Shown here: positions 16,457 to 24,852 of the stretch, one piece after another
Numbering within the stretch: position 1 is the first letter of the stretch
Layout: the number at the start of each line of letters is the position of its first letter
Origin: Dyella sp. C9
GTDB taxonomy: Bacteria > Pseudomonadota > Gammaproteobacteria > Xanthomonadales > Rhodanobacteraceae
Assembly: GCF_003332825.1 (NCBI RefSeq)
Contig: NZ_QIRF01000018.1
Location: 1 to 64,000, forward strand
DNA length: 64,000 nucleotides
Direction of reading: 5' to 3'
Notes under the pieces: generated by a model
Databases searched by the model: none
Told to the model about the DNA's origin: nothing
What the model saw: only the letters and a program-made list of their open reading frames with translations
Translations under genes and position numbers: made by a program

Positions 16457-18598
16457 ATGTCCGCCATACCCAGCGAGCTGCCCGCCAACCGCCGACATCC
16501 CTGGCTGGCCGAATTCCTGTTTGGCGAGCGCCAGGCATGGATCTTCGTGGTCAAGTGCCTGCTGGCGTTCTACATCGCCGCATGGCTGTCGATGCTGTTC
16601 CAGCTCGAGCAGCCCTCGACCACCATGATCACCGTATCGATCGTGATGCATCCGCACAGCGGCATGGTGCTGGCCAAGAGCTTCTATCGCGCCATCGGCA
16701 CCTGCGCGGGCAGCCTGTGCGGCGTATTGCTGATGGCGGCGTTCCCGCAGCAACGCGAGCTGTTCCTGCTGAGCCTGTCGCTGTGGGTCGGACTTTGCGC
16801 CGGCGGCGCCGTGCTGTACCGCAACTTCATGTCCTACGGCTTCGTGCTGGCCGGCTACACCGCCGCCATCGTGGCGCTGCCGGCGATCAACAACCCGTAC
16901 AACGTGTTCGACTCGGCGATGATGCGCGTGAGCGAGGTGTTGCTCGGCATCGTCGTGGCGGGCCTGATCAGCGACGTGGTGCTGCCCGAGCGCCTGCGCC
17001 AGGTGCTGCGACGCAGTGCGCGCGAGCATTACGGGCACTTCATCGAATTCGCGCGTGGCAGCCTGGGCGGCGCCATCCCGCGTGCGCAGATGGAACAGGC
17101 GCACCTGAGCTTCGTGCGCGCGGCGGTGCAACTGGAAGACCTGCGCGCCTCGGTGATCTTCGAGGATCCGGAAGCCCGTGCCCGCAGCAGCCGCATGCAG
17201 TTGCTCAACGTGCGCTACATGGCGGCGGCCACCACCTTCCAGTCGCTGCACCACCTGATCAACCGCCTGCAGCGCAACAACCATCCGCGCACCGCGGGCG
17301 CGCTGATCCGCCTGTATGCACCGGTGGGCGAGGCGTTGTCGCCAGCGCCCAGCGAGAAGCCGGTACCGCGACTGCTGGCCACGCGGCTGGAAGCCTGCCA
17401 GGCGAAGCTGCCAGCGCTGGCCGCGCAGCTGCGCGAGGAGCTGCGGCAGGATCCGGAGCTGCTGTTGGAATTCGACAGCGGCGCCGCGCTGCTCAATCGC
17501 TTCGTCAGCGAATTGCGCGACTTCACCGCGCTGGAAGCAACCCTGCGCGAAACCCAGGGCACCCTGGGCGGCACGGTGGAGCGCGTGGACTTCAAGCGCG
17601 CCAACGACTACGCGGCACCGGTGATCGCGGTGATCCGCACTTTCCTGACCATGCTTACCCTGAGCGTGTTCTGGATCGAGACCGGTTGGTCGTTCGGGCC
17701 CAATGCCATGCTGCTGGCCACTATCTTCAGCGGCCTGCTGGCGACCTCGCCGACGCCGTTGTCGGCCACCGCCAATACCTGGATCGGCTATGCGGTGGGC
17801 ATGACGGCCGCGTACCTTGTGGTGTTCTGGCTGATGCCAGGCAGCGATGGCTTCGTCATGCTGTTCCTGGTCACCGCGCCGCTGCTGGCGATCGGTCCCT
17901 ACCTCACCACGCGCAACGCCACCTTGCCGGGCATCGGCGCCGGCTACACGCTGGGCTTCGTGTACATCCTCGCGTTGAAGAACCCGATGGTGTACAGCCC
18001 CGAGCACTTCCTCAACGACGCCATCGCCTCGCTGTTCGGCCTGATGATGAGCGGCGCCGCCTTCATGGTCATTCCCACCGTGATCGGCACCGAGTGGCTG
18101 CGCCGACGCCAGCTGGTGCAGCTGCGCCGGCAGGTGACGCTGGCCACCACGGCGCCGCTGCAGGGGCTGGTGTACCGTTTCGAAAGCGTCAACCGTGACC
18201 TGTTCCACCAGGTCGTGCAGTTCACCCAGGCGGGCAGCGCCGAATCCAAGTCGCTGTTGTCGTGGGCGCTGGCGGTGCACGACAGCGGTCGCGCGGTGAT
18301 CGAGCTGCGCCACGACATGCAGCATACTGACCTGCCGCCGCCGCTGGTGGAGTCCATGCAGCGTGCCGTGCATGCGTTGGCCGAGCTCTATGACGAACCC
18401 TCCAAGGCACGCTGGCAGGAGGCCGATCGTTCCGTTGACCATGCCATCACACTGACCATGCAGACACTTCCGCAGGCCCGTGCCAGCTGCCAGCCGGCAC
18501 TCGCTCATCTGCTGCAGTTGCGCACCGCGCTGCGCGATGACGAGTCAGCGCTCGCCCCGTACATCGTGAAGGCACCGGAGACCACCCATGCCCCGTGA
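16457..18598 (+). CDS. FUSC-family (AaeB-like) aromatic-acid efflux pump
   Basis: 713-aa inner-membrane protein with two sets of hydrophobic segments (about residues 30-180 and 395-530) separated by a long soluble region, the duplicated plan of FUSC/AaeB transporters. GGGAG lies 6 nt before the ATG, 3 nt after the MarR stop. With DUF1656 and HlyD partners encoded immediately after, it forms the pump core of a tripartite exporter, in known cases for p-hydroxybenzoate, fusaric acid or related weak acids. Its end overlaps the DUF1656 gene by 11 nt. Confidence 0.9.
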   Translation: MSAIPSELPANRRHPWLAEFLFGERQAWIFVVKCLLAFYIAAWLSMLFQLEQPSTTMITVSIVMHPHSGMVLAKSFYRAIGTCAGSLCGVLLMAAFPQQRELFLLSLSLWVGLCAGGAVLYRNFMSYGFVLAGYTAAIVALPAINNPYNVFDSAMMRVSEVLLGIVVAGLISDVVLPERLRQVLRRSAREHYGHFIEFARGSLGGAIPRAQMEQAHLSFVRAAVQLEDLRASVIFEDPEARARSSRMQLLNVRYMAAATTFQSLHHLINRLQRNNHPRTAGALIRLYAPVGEALSPAPSEKPVPRLLATRLEACQAKLPALAAQLREELRQDPELLLEFDSGAALLNRFVSELRDFTALEATLRETQGTLGGTVERVDFKRANDYAAPVIAVIRTFLTMLTLSVFWIETGWSFGPNAMLLATIFSGLLATSPTPLSATANTWIGYAVGMTAAYLVVFWLMPGSDGFVMLFLVTAPLLAIGPYLTTRNATLPGIGAGYTLGFVYILALKNPMVYSPEHFLNDAIASLFGLMMSGAAFMVIPTVIGTEWLRRRQLVQLRRQVTLATTAPLQGLVYRFESVNRDLFHQVVQFTQAGSAESKSLLSWALAVHDSGRAVIELRHDMQHTDLPPPLVESMQRAVHALAELYDEPSKARWQEADRSVDHAITLTMQTLPQARASCQPALAHLLQLRTALRDDESALAPYIVKAPETTHAP

Positions 18599-18788
18599 AA
18601 TCGCCCTTGCCGATGCGCTGGTTCCCAGCATCCTGCTGGTCTACCTTGGTTGCCTGCTGGTGCTGTGGGTCATCGACACCATCGTGGGCCGCTTTGGCCT
18701 TTACCGTTATGTCTGGCATCCGTCCCTGTTCCGCGTTGCCGTGTTTTTCGTGCTGTTCGGCGCGGTCGGCCTGCTGTTGTATCCCTGA
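18588..18788 (+). CDS. DUF1656 small membrane protein (AaeX-like)
   Basis: 66 aa with two transmembrane segments (about residues 12-32 and 48-65) and the conserved middle 'RFGLYRYVWHPSLFR'. Proteins of this family always sit between the FUSC pump and the HlyD adaptor gene, as E. coli AaeX does. Its role is unclear, probably an accessory pump subunit. GGAG lies 8 nt upstream, inside the FUSC gene. Confidence 0.9.
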   Translation: MPREIALADALVPSILLVYLGCLLVLWVIDTIVGRFGLYRYVWHPSLFRVAVFFVLFGAVGLLLYP

Positions 18789-18794
18789 GCCCCT

Positions 18795-19832
18795 ATGAAG
18801 ATCGAACCTCAAGCCCTGTTGCGTTTTGCCATTACCGCGGTGGTCGTCATCGTGGCGCTCGTGCTTTGCCGCGCGCTGTGGGACCACTACATGTACTCGC
18901 CCTGGACGCGCGACGGCCGCGTACGCGCCGAGGTGGTGCGCATCGCCCCCGACGTCGCCGGCCTGGTGACGCGCGTGCCGGTGGTGGACAACCAGGAAGT
19001 GAAGAAGGGCGACGTGCTGTTCGAGATCGACCCCGAGCGCTATCACATCGCCCTGGCGCAGGCCGAGGCCAACCTCTCCGCCGCCAAGGCAAGCGCCCGT
19101 GCCGCCGGCGCCAACATCGACGCCGTGCTGGCCAGCGCCGCCGCGCGCAAGGCCGAGTACGACATGCGCCAGGAGCAGGCCAAGCGCCGCCAGGACCTCG
19201 CCGACGTGGTGCCGAAGGAAGAACGCACCGACGCCAAGTCGGCGGCCGACACCGCGCTGGCGGTCTGGCAGCAGGCACAGGCCAGCGGCCACCAGGCCAA
19301 CGCCGCGCAGGAGCAGGCCGAGGCCGCTGTGGTGCAGGCACAGGTTGCAGTGGACCGCGCCAAGCTGGACGTGGAGCGCACCGAAGTGCGCGCGCCGGTC
19401 GACGGCTATGTGACCAACCTCGACGTGCGCGTGGGCGACTACGCCTCCACCGGCAGTCCGCGCCTGGCGCTGATCGATCGCCACAGCTATTACATCTACG
19501 GCTACTTCGAGGAAACCAAGCTGCCGCACCTGCGCGTGGGCGATCCGGTGGATATCCGCCTGATGAGCGGCGGCGTGCACCTGAAGGGCCACATCACCGG
19601 CCTGGCACGCGGCATCACCGATCGCGACAACCCGACCGGCCGCGACCTGCTGGCCGACGTCAATCCCACCTTCAACTGGGTGCGCCTGGCCCAGCGCGTG
19701 CCGGTGCGCATCGCCATCGACGAGGCCAGCGTGCCCAAGGACGTGGTGCTGGCGGCGGGCATGACGGCGAGCATCGACGTGCAGCCGCGCCGCGTGCTGG
19801 ACAAGGCTGACGGGCAACAACCCTCGCCCTGA
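18795..19832 (+). CDS. HlyD-family periplasmic adaptor of the efflux pump (AaeA-like)
   Basis: 345 aa. One N-terminal transmembrane helix (about 10-30), then a biotinyl-lipoyl domain ('VDNQEVKKGDVLFEIDPERY'), an alanine-rich coiled-coil hairpin (about 75-195, with many Gln/Ala/Lys) and the closing lipoyl half ('RAPVDGYVTNLDVRVGDYAS'). This is the standard adaptor linking the pump to an outer-membrane channel. No TolC-type gene is present, so a channel elsewhere must be used. It starts 6 nt after DUF1656 and is the last gene of the operon. Confidence 0.92.
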   Translation: MKIEPQALLRFAITAVVVIVALVLCRALWDHYMYSPWTRDGRVRAEVVRIAPDVAGLVTRVPVVDNQEVKKGDVLFEIDPERYHIALAQAEANLSAAKASARAAGANIDAVLASAAARKAEYDMRQEQAKRRQDLADVVPKEERTDAKSAADTALAVWQQAQASGHQANAAQEQAEAAVVQAQVAVDRAKLDVERTEVRAPVDGYVTNLDVRVGDYASTGSPRLALIDRHSYYIYGYFEETKLPHLRVGDPVDIRLMSGGVHLKGHITGLARGITDRDNPTGRDLLADVNPTFNWVRLAQRVPVRIAIDEASVPKDVVLAAGMTASIDVQPRRVLDKADGQQPSP

Positions 19833-19840
19833 AGCCTCCC

Positions 19841-19864
19841 GTAGGAGCGCACCCCATGCGCGAA
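19841..19864. repeat. Single arm of the GTAGGAGCGC repeat
   Basis: GTAGGAGCGCACCCCATGCG arm 8 nt after the HlyD-gene stop, without a convincing inverted partner. It may act as a partial 3'-end element or be a decayed pair. Confidence 0.75.
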
Positions 19865-19949
19865 AAGCCAACGAGGCGATGACACCGGGGAGCCATGGTG
19901 CACGGGCTGCGCTCCACCAAAGGGGCGCGCTTGTTTACCATGTCGCCCC

Positions 19950-21344
19950 ATGAACCGACCGTTGCCCTCGCCGCGTAGCCTGGCTCGCCGACTGCTGTCC
20001 CTGCGCCGTCGGCGCAAGCTGGACCTGTCCGGGTTTCCCCATGTCGCGGTGCCGGCCACGGCCATCACCACGCTGGCCGGCCCGCAGGCATTCCGCGAGA
20101 CCCTGTTGTCGCTGATCGCCGGCGCGCAACATCGCATCGTGCTGGTGGCCCTGTACCTGCAGGATGACGACGCCGGCCGCGAGGTGCTCGATGCCCTGTA
20201 TGCGGCGCGTGCCGCACGTCCTGGCCTGAGCGTGGAGGTGTACGTCGACTGGCATCGCGCGCGGCGCGGGCTGATCGGCAAGGCGCACAGCGAGGGCAAC
20301 GCGGCGATGTATCGCGCGTATGCCGAGCGCCTGGGCGAGGGCGTGGCGATCCGCGGCGTGCCGGTACAGAACCGCGAACTGTTCGGCGTGCTGCACCTGA
20401 AGGGCTTCGTCATCGACGATGCCGTGCTGTACAGCGGCGCCAGCCTCAACGATGTGTACCTGAACCGGCACGGCCGCTATCGGCTCGACCGCTATCACCT
20501 GATCCGCGATCGCGCGTTGGCCGACAGCATGGCCGACTTCGTGGCACGCGAATTCCGCGACAACAGCGCGGTGCCACGCCTCGACCAGCAGCCACTGCCG
20601 CGCACCCGCGAGCTGCAGGAACCGATCCGCCAGCTGCGCCATTCGTTGCAGCAGGCACGTTACCAGGGGCCCAGCGATACGCCGGGCGAGGGCGAGGTCA
20701 CGGTGATTCCGCTGGTCGGCTTCGGCCGCAGCGACAACGCACTCAACGAAACCCTGCTCGGCCTGCTGCGCGAGGCGCGCCAGCGGGTGATCCTGCTGAC
20801 GCCGTACTTCAACCTGCCGCGCCCGGTGCGCGCGGTGATCGGCCAGCTGCTGCGCCGCGGCTGCCAGCTGGACATCATGGTCGGCGACAAGGTCGCCAAC
20901 GATTTCTACATTCCGCCGGACCAGCCGTTCAGCCGCATCGGCCTGCTGCCCTACCTGTACGAGGCCAACCTGCGCCGTTTTGCGCGCCTGCACCAGGGCG
21001 CCATCGACAGCGGCCAGCTCAACCTGTGGCTATGGCGCGACGGCGACAACAGTTACCACCTCAAGGGACTGTTCGTGGACCAGGATGTGGCGGTGATCAC
21101 CGGCAACAACCTGAACCCCCGCGCCTGGGCGCTGGACCTGGAGAATGGCCTGCTGCTGCGTGATCCGTCCGGTTTGCTGGTGGCGCAGCATGCGGCGGAG
21201 TGGGCGTCGCTGCGCAAGCACGCCACGCGACTGGGCCATTACCGGGAGCTGCAGGGCACGCGCAGCTATCCGCCGGAAGTGCGGCGCCTGTTCAAGCGCT
21301 TGCGGCGCGTACGGCTCGATCGCCTGATCGGCCAGTTGCTGTAA
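19950..21344 (+). CDS. pssA: CDP-diacylglycerol--serine O-phosphatidyltransferase (E. coli type)
   Basis: 464-aa phospholipase-D-superfamily enzyme making phosphatidylserine, the precursor of phosphatidylethanolamine. Two HKD motifs are visible: 'HLKGFVID' in the first half and 'HLKGLFVD' in the second. 'ITGNNLNPRAWALDLENGLL' closely follows the E. coli PssA pattern, which argues against cardiolipin synthase. There is no transmembrane segment, consistent with a peripheral enzyme. The basic N-terminus ('RRLLSLRRRRK') could aid membrane or ribosome association. Confidence 0.92.
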   Translation: MNRPLPSPRSLARRLLSLRRRRKLDLSGFPHVAVPATAITTLAGPQAFRETLLSLIAGAQHRIVLVALYLQDDDAGREVLDALYAARAARPGLSVEVYVDWHRARRGLIGKAHSEGNAAMYRAYAERLGEGVAIRGVPVQNRELFGVLHLKGFVIDDAVLYSGASLNDVYLNRHGRYRLDRYHLIRDRALADSMADFVAREFRDNSAVPRLDQQPLPRTRELQEPIRQLRHSLQQARYQGPSDTPGEGEVTVIPLVGFGRSDNALNETLLGLLREARQRVILLTPYFNLPRPVRAVIGQLLRRGCQLDIMVGDKVANDFYIPPDQPFSRIGLLPYLYEANLRRFARLHQGAIDSGQLNLWLWRDGDNSYHLKGLFVDQDVAVITGNNLNPRAWALDLENGLLLRDPSGLLVAQHAAEWASLRKHATRLGHYRELQGTRSYPPEVRRLFKRLRRVRLDRLIGQLL

Positions 21345-21361
21345 CCATCCACCACACTTCT

Positions 21362-21403
21362 GTAGGAGCGCATCCTGAATCGAGTTCAGGGGTGCGCTCC
21401 TAC
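21362..21403. repeat. Short variant of the GTAGGAGCGC palindrome
   Basis: 42 nt: GTAGGAGCGCATCCTGAA, a 6-nt loop, then a TTCAGG arm ending GGTGCGCTCCTAC. The outer arms match the family but the inner arms are CCTGAA/TTCAGG instead of the usual CCTGTGCGCGACC, giving a compact hairpin between convergent pssA and the GNAT gene. Confidence 0.85.
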
Positions 21404-21419
21404 AGGGGGCGCCTGGTGT

Positions 21420-22016
21420 TTATGCGGCCAGCCGGGCGAGGCGCAGCGCCAGCCAGCGCGAGACGTCGGGCCATTCGCTGTCGATCACGCTGTAGCACAC
21501 GGTGTGGCGCAGGCTGCCGTCGGGTCGTCGCTTGTGGTTGCGCAGCACGCCTTCGCGCTGCGCGCCGAGGCGTTCGATGGCGCGCTGCGAGTCGAGGTTG
21601 CGGTGGTCGGTGTGCAGTTCCACCGCCACGCAGCCCAGCACCTCGAAGGCGTGCTGGAACAACAGGCGCTTGCAGGCGGTGTTGAGATGACTCTTCTGCC
21701 AGCGCCTGGCGTACCAGGTGTAGCCGATGGCCACGCGTCGCGGATCGTCCACGAAATCGTAGAAGCGCGTGGTGCCGGCGATTTCGCCGGTGCGCTTCTC
21801 GCGCACGGCGAAGGGCAACATCAGGCCCGCCTGCTGTCCTGCCAGGGCCTTGGCGATGTAGGCCGCCATCTCGCCCGGGGCGGGCGCGCTGGTGAACCAC
21901 AGCTTCCACAGTTCGCCGTCGGCAGCGGCGGCCTCCAGTGACGGTGCGTGCTCGGGGGGGAGCGGTTCCAGGCAGACGTGGTCGTCTTCCAGGCGAACGG
22001 GATAGAGCGGGGACAT
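21420..22016 (-). CDS. GNAT-family N-acetyltransferase (RimJ-like)
   Basis: 198 aa from the ATG at 22016. The frame is open further upstream, but those residues do not look like an acetyltransferase. 'AGTTRFYDFVDDPRRVAIGYTWYARRWQKSHLN' and 'VELHTDHRNLDSQRAIERLGAQREGVLRNHKRR' are the RimJ/RimL-type pattern, the latter being the acetyl-CoA binding and C-terminal strand region. Probably acetylates a protein N-terminus or small amine; the substrate is unknown. It is convergent with pssA. Confidence 0.85.
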   Translation of the reverse strand: MSPLYPVRLEDDHVCLEPLPPEHAPSLEAAAADGELWKLWFTSAPAPGEMAAYIAKALAGQQAGLMLPFAVREKRTGEIAGTTRFYDFVDDPRRVAIGYTWYARRWQKSHLNTACKRLLFQHAFEVLGCVAVELHTDHRNLDSQRAIERLGAQREGVLRNHKRRPDGSLRHTVCYSVIDSEWPDVSRWLALRLARLAA

Positions 22017-22316
22017 GGTGTCGCGGCATCCGTCAGTGGGTGGAGAGCTGGCATTTAAGCAGTCCCCCGACGCAGCGCCAATGGCTGCGAGAGGCATCGC
22101 CTGGGCGAAATCGGGCGGGCATGCAGGCAAATACCTACTTTCAGAATCGTCTGGTAGGAGAAGCCCGGGCGCTTTCCTAAGCTTTCCTGGTGTCGCGGCT
22201 ACGGAAGGATCCGCCGGGCAGCCTGCATGGAGGGCAACGACCCCAGGCATCGGCAAGCCGCGCCATCTCCACCCCTGGCACGGGCGCGCAAGTGTGCGTC
22301 CGTGCACGGCGTGTGT
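22017..22316. other. 300-bp gap without a supported gene
   Basis: Short open frames here lack ribosome sites and family resemblance. The only structure I see is CCTAC...GTAGG around 22133-22160, a possible small stem, and a run of AT-richer bases at 22125-22150 that could hold the GNAT-gene promoter. No terminator with a U-tract is evident. Confidence 0.5.
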
Positions 22317-22523
22317 CTAGGCGTCCAGGTCGGGAATCAGCTTGCTCTCGAGGCGCGCGATATGGTCCTTGAGCAGCAGCTTGCGCTTCTTGAGCCGGGT
22401 GAGCTGCAGCTCGTCGCGGCCCACCGAATCGGCCAGGTGCTCGATCGCCACGTCGAGATCGCGATGTTCCACCCGCAGTTCGGCGAGCAGATGGGCGATT
22501 TCGGCTTGATCCTGGACCTGCAT
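22317..22523 (-). CDS. YdcH-family (DUF465) small protein
   Basis: 68 aa, mostly one long charged helical hairpin ('LLAELRVEHRDLDVAIEHLA' and 'QLTRLKKRKLLLKDHIARLE'). The 'LKKRKLLLKDHI' core is the DUF465 signature seen in E. coli YdcH. Likely a cytosolic coiled-coil protein of unknown function. Divergent from ttcA. Confidence 0.88.
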   Translation of the reverse strand: MQVQDQAEIAHLLAELRVEHRDLDVAIEHLADSVGRDELQLTRLKKRKLLLKDHIARLESKLIPDLDA

Positions 22524-22635
22524 GGCGGCGGGCGGCGGCTGAAAGGAATACCCGAAGTGTACCGCCGCCGGAGCCGGGGCGTACCCCCGCCGGTCAGATC
22601 GTTACAATGGGGGGCCGTTCCGTCCGATCCCGCCG

Positions 22636-23511
22636 ATGTCCGCCCAGCCCGAGACCACCCGCAAGCACCAGTACGAGGCCGCCAAGCTGGCCAAGCGCCT
22701 GCGTCACCAGGTGGGCCAGGCGATTGCCGACTTCAACATGATCGAGGACGGCGACAAGGTGATGGTGTGCCTGTCCGGCGGTAAGGATTCCTACACGCTG
22801 CTGGACATCCTGCTGTCGCTGCAGGCCAAGGCGCCGGTGAGCTTCGAGCTGATCGCGGTGAACCTGGACCAGAAACAGCCGGGTTTTCCCGAGCACGTGC
22901 TGCCGGAGTACCTCGCCGCGCGCGGTGTGCCGTTCCACATCATCGAGCAGGACACCTATAGCACGGTGACCCGGGTCATTCCCGAGGGCAAGACCATGTG
23001 CAGCCTGTGTTCGCGCCTGCGGCGCGGTGCGCTGTACCACTGGGCGGCCGCCAATGGCATCACCAAGATCGCACTGGGCCACCATCGCGACGATATCCTG
23101 GGCACCTTCTTCCTCAACCTGTTCTACCAGGCACAGCTCAAGGCGATGCCGCCCAAGCTGCGTTCGGACGACGGCCGCCACGTGGTGATCCGCCCATTGG
23201 CCTACTGCAAGGAGGGCGATATCGCTGCCTACGCGGAGGAGCGCCAGTTCCCGATCATCCCGTGCAACCTGTGCGGCTCGCAGGAAAACCTGCAGCGCAA
23301 GGCGGTAAAGCGCATGATGGAGGATTGGGAAAAGACCCAGCCTGGCCGCGCCGAGAACATCTTCCGCGCACTGGGCCACGTGTCGCCGTCCCAGCTGGCC
23401 GATCGCAACCTGTTCGACTTCGCCGCGCTGGGTGCGCGCGAAGGTGTCGTACGCGCCGATGCGCATCAGTGGCTCACCGGCTTGCCGGAAGAGCGTGAAT
23501 CCACCCCCTGA
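22636..23511 (+). CDS. ttcA: tRNA 2-thiocytidine(32) synthetase
   Basis: 291-aa ATP- and [4Fe-4S]-dependent enzyme that thiolates C32 of certain tRNAs. The PP-loop SGGKDS is at residues 47-52. The two CxxC pairs characteristic of TtcA are present: 'MCSLCSRLRRG' and 'CNLCGSQENLQR'. 'LGHHRDDILGTFFLNLFY' is the conserved family block. It is followed 15 nt later by the aminotransferase gene, so co-transcription is likely. Confidence 0.96.
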   Translation: MSAQPETTRKHQYEAAKLAKRLRHQVGQAIADFNMIEDGDKVMVCLSGGKDSYTLLDILLSLQAKAPVSFELIAVNLDQKQPGFPEHVLPEYLAARGVPFHIIEQDTYSTVTRVIPEGKTMCSLCSRLRRGALYHWAAANGITKIALGHHRDDILGTFFLNLFYQAQLKAMPPKLRSDDGRHVVIRPLAYCKEGDIAAYAEERQFPIIPCNLCGSQENLQRKAVKRMMEDWEKTQPGRAENIFRALGHVSPSQLADRNLFDFAALGAREGVVRADAHQWLTGLPEERESTP

Positions 23512-23526
23512 CAGTCGAGTAACGCC

Positions 23527-24726
23527 GTGTCTCTCTTTTCATCCGTTGAAATGGTCCCGGGCGATCCGATCCTGGGTCTCTCCGAGGCCTACGTGGCCGA
23601 CAGCCGGCCGGGCAAGGTCAACCTGGGCGTGGGCATCTACTACGACGAACAGGGCCGCATCCCGCTGCTGCGTGCCGTGCGCGAAGTGGAGCAGGCGCTG
23701 GCGCTGGAAGCGAAGCCGCGCGGTTATCTGCCGATCGACGGCTTGGCCACCTACAACGTGGCCACCCAGAAGCTGGTGTTCGGCGAAGACTCGCCGCTGC
23801 TGGCAGCCGGGCGCGTGGCCACCTCGCAGACCATTGGCGGCAGCGGCGCGCTGCGCATCGGCGCCGACCTGCTCAAGCAGGTGCTGCCGATCGCCAAGAT
23901 CGCCATCAGCAACCCGAGCTGGGAAAACCACCGCGTGGTGTTCGGCTCGGCGGGCTTCGAGGTGCTGACCTACGCCTACTACGACGCCCAAACCCATGGC
24001 CTGGATTTCGCCGGCATGCTGGCCGACCTCGGCAAGCTGGAACCGGGCACGGTGGTGCTGCTGCATGCGTGCTGCCACAACCCGACCGGCGTGGACCTCA
24101 ACGCCGCGCAGTGGCAGCAGGTGGTGGACCTGGTGAAGGAGCGCAAGCTGATGCCCTTCATCGATATGGCCTACCAGGGCTTCGACGAAGGCATCGACGC
24201 CGACGCCACGGCGGTGCGCCTGTTCGCCGCCTCGGGCATCGAATCGTTCGTGGTGGCCAACTCGTACTCCAAGTCGTTCTCGCTGTACGGCGAGCGCGTG
24301 GGCGGGCTGTCCATCGTGGGCAAGGACCGCGACGAGGCGCTGCGCGTGCAGTCGCTGGTCAAGCGCACCATCCGCTCCAACTACTCCAGCCCGGCCACGC
24401 ACGGCGGCGCACTGGTGTCGGCGGTGCTCAACAGCGCCGAGCTGAAGGCGATGTGGGAACACGAGCTGGGCGAGATGCGCGAACGCATCCACGCGATGCG
24501 CGCCGGCATGGTGGAGAAGCTGGCCGCGGCGGGTGCGCCGCAGTTCGGCTTCATCCAGGAGCAGGCCGGCATGTTCTCCTACTCGGGCCTCAGCAAGGCC
24601 CAGGTGGACCGGCTGCGCGAGGAGTACGCCATCTACGCGGTCGGCACCGGCCGTATCTGCGTGGCGGCGTTGAATCGCGCGAATCTGGATACGGTGGTCA
24701 ACGCCATCGCTGCCGTTAGCTGCTGA
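23527..24726 (+). CDS. Aromatic-amino-acid/aspartate aminotransferase (class I, PLP)
   Basis: 399-aa fold-type I aminotransferase starting with GTG. The PLP lysine is in 'NSYSKSFSLYGERVGGLSI', which resembles TyrB ('SLYGERVGGLS') more than AspC. 'HACCHNPTGVDLN' and the C-terminal 'GRICVAALN' carry the substrate-carboxylate and phosphate contacts. It transfers amino groups between aspartate, tyrosine or phenylalanine and 2-oxoglutarate; the preferred substrate is uncertain, so I give no symbol. Located 15 nt downstream of ttcA. Confidence 0.92.
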   Translation: MSLFSSVEMVPGDPILGLSEAYVADSRPGKVNLGVGIYYDEQGRIPLLRAVREVEQALALEAKPRGYLPIDGLATYNVATQKLVFGEDSPLLAAGRVATSQTIGGSGALRIGADLLKQVLPIAKIAISNPSWENHRVVFGSAGFEVLTYAYYDAQTHGLDFAGMLADLGKLEPGTVVLLHACCHNPTGVDLNAAQWQQVVDLVKERKLMPFIDMAYQGFDEGIDADATAVRLFAASGIESFVVANSYSKSFSLYGERVGGLSIVGKDRDEALRVQSLVKRTIRSNYSSPATHGGALVSAVLNSAELKAMWEHELGEMRERIHAMRAGMVEKLAAAGAPQFGFIQEQAGMFSYSGLSKAQVDRLREEYAIYAVGTGRICVAALNRANLDTVVNAIAAVSC

Positions 24727-24746
24727 GCCCCCAGCCTTACCTCCCC

Positions 24747-24825
24747 GTCATCCCGGCGAAAGCCGGGATCCAGTGCCTCTGCGCACCGACTAAAGACGCT
24801 GGATCCCGGCTTTCGCTGGGATGAC
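24747..24825. repeat. GTCATCCCGGCGAA-type inverted repeat
   Basis: GTCATCCCGGCGAAAGCCGG arm, spacer, and a complementary arm ending CGCTGGGATGAC. Same family as 8938-9025. It fills most of the gap between the aminotransferase and rdgC and may stabilise or end the upstream transcript. Confidence 0.85.
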
Positions 24826-24852
24826 GGCATAGAAAACGAGTCCGGACACCGA

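Noticed and set aside
22133..22160. CCTAC/GTAGG stem in the GNAT-YdcH gap as a riboswitch or sRNA
   Set aside because: Only a 5-bp stem with a long loop and no terminator or conserved core; insufficient for a call.
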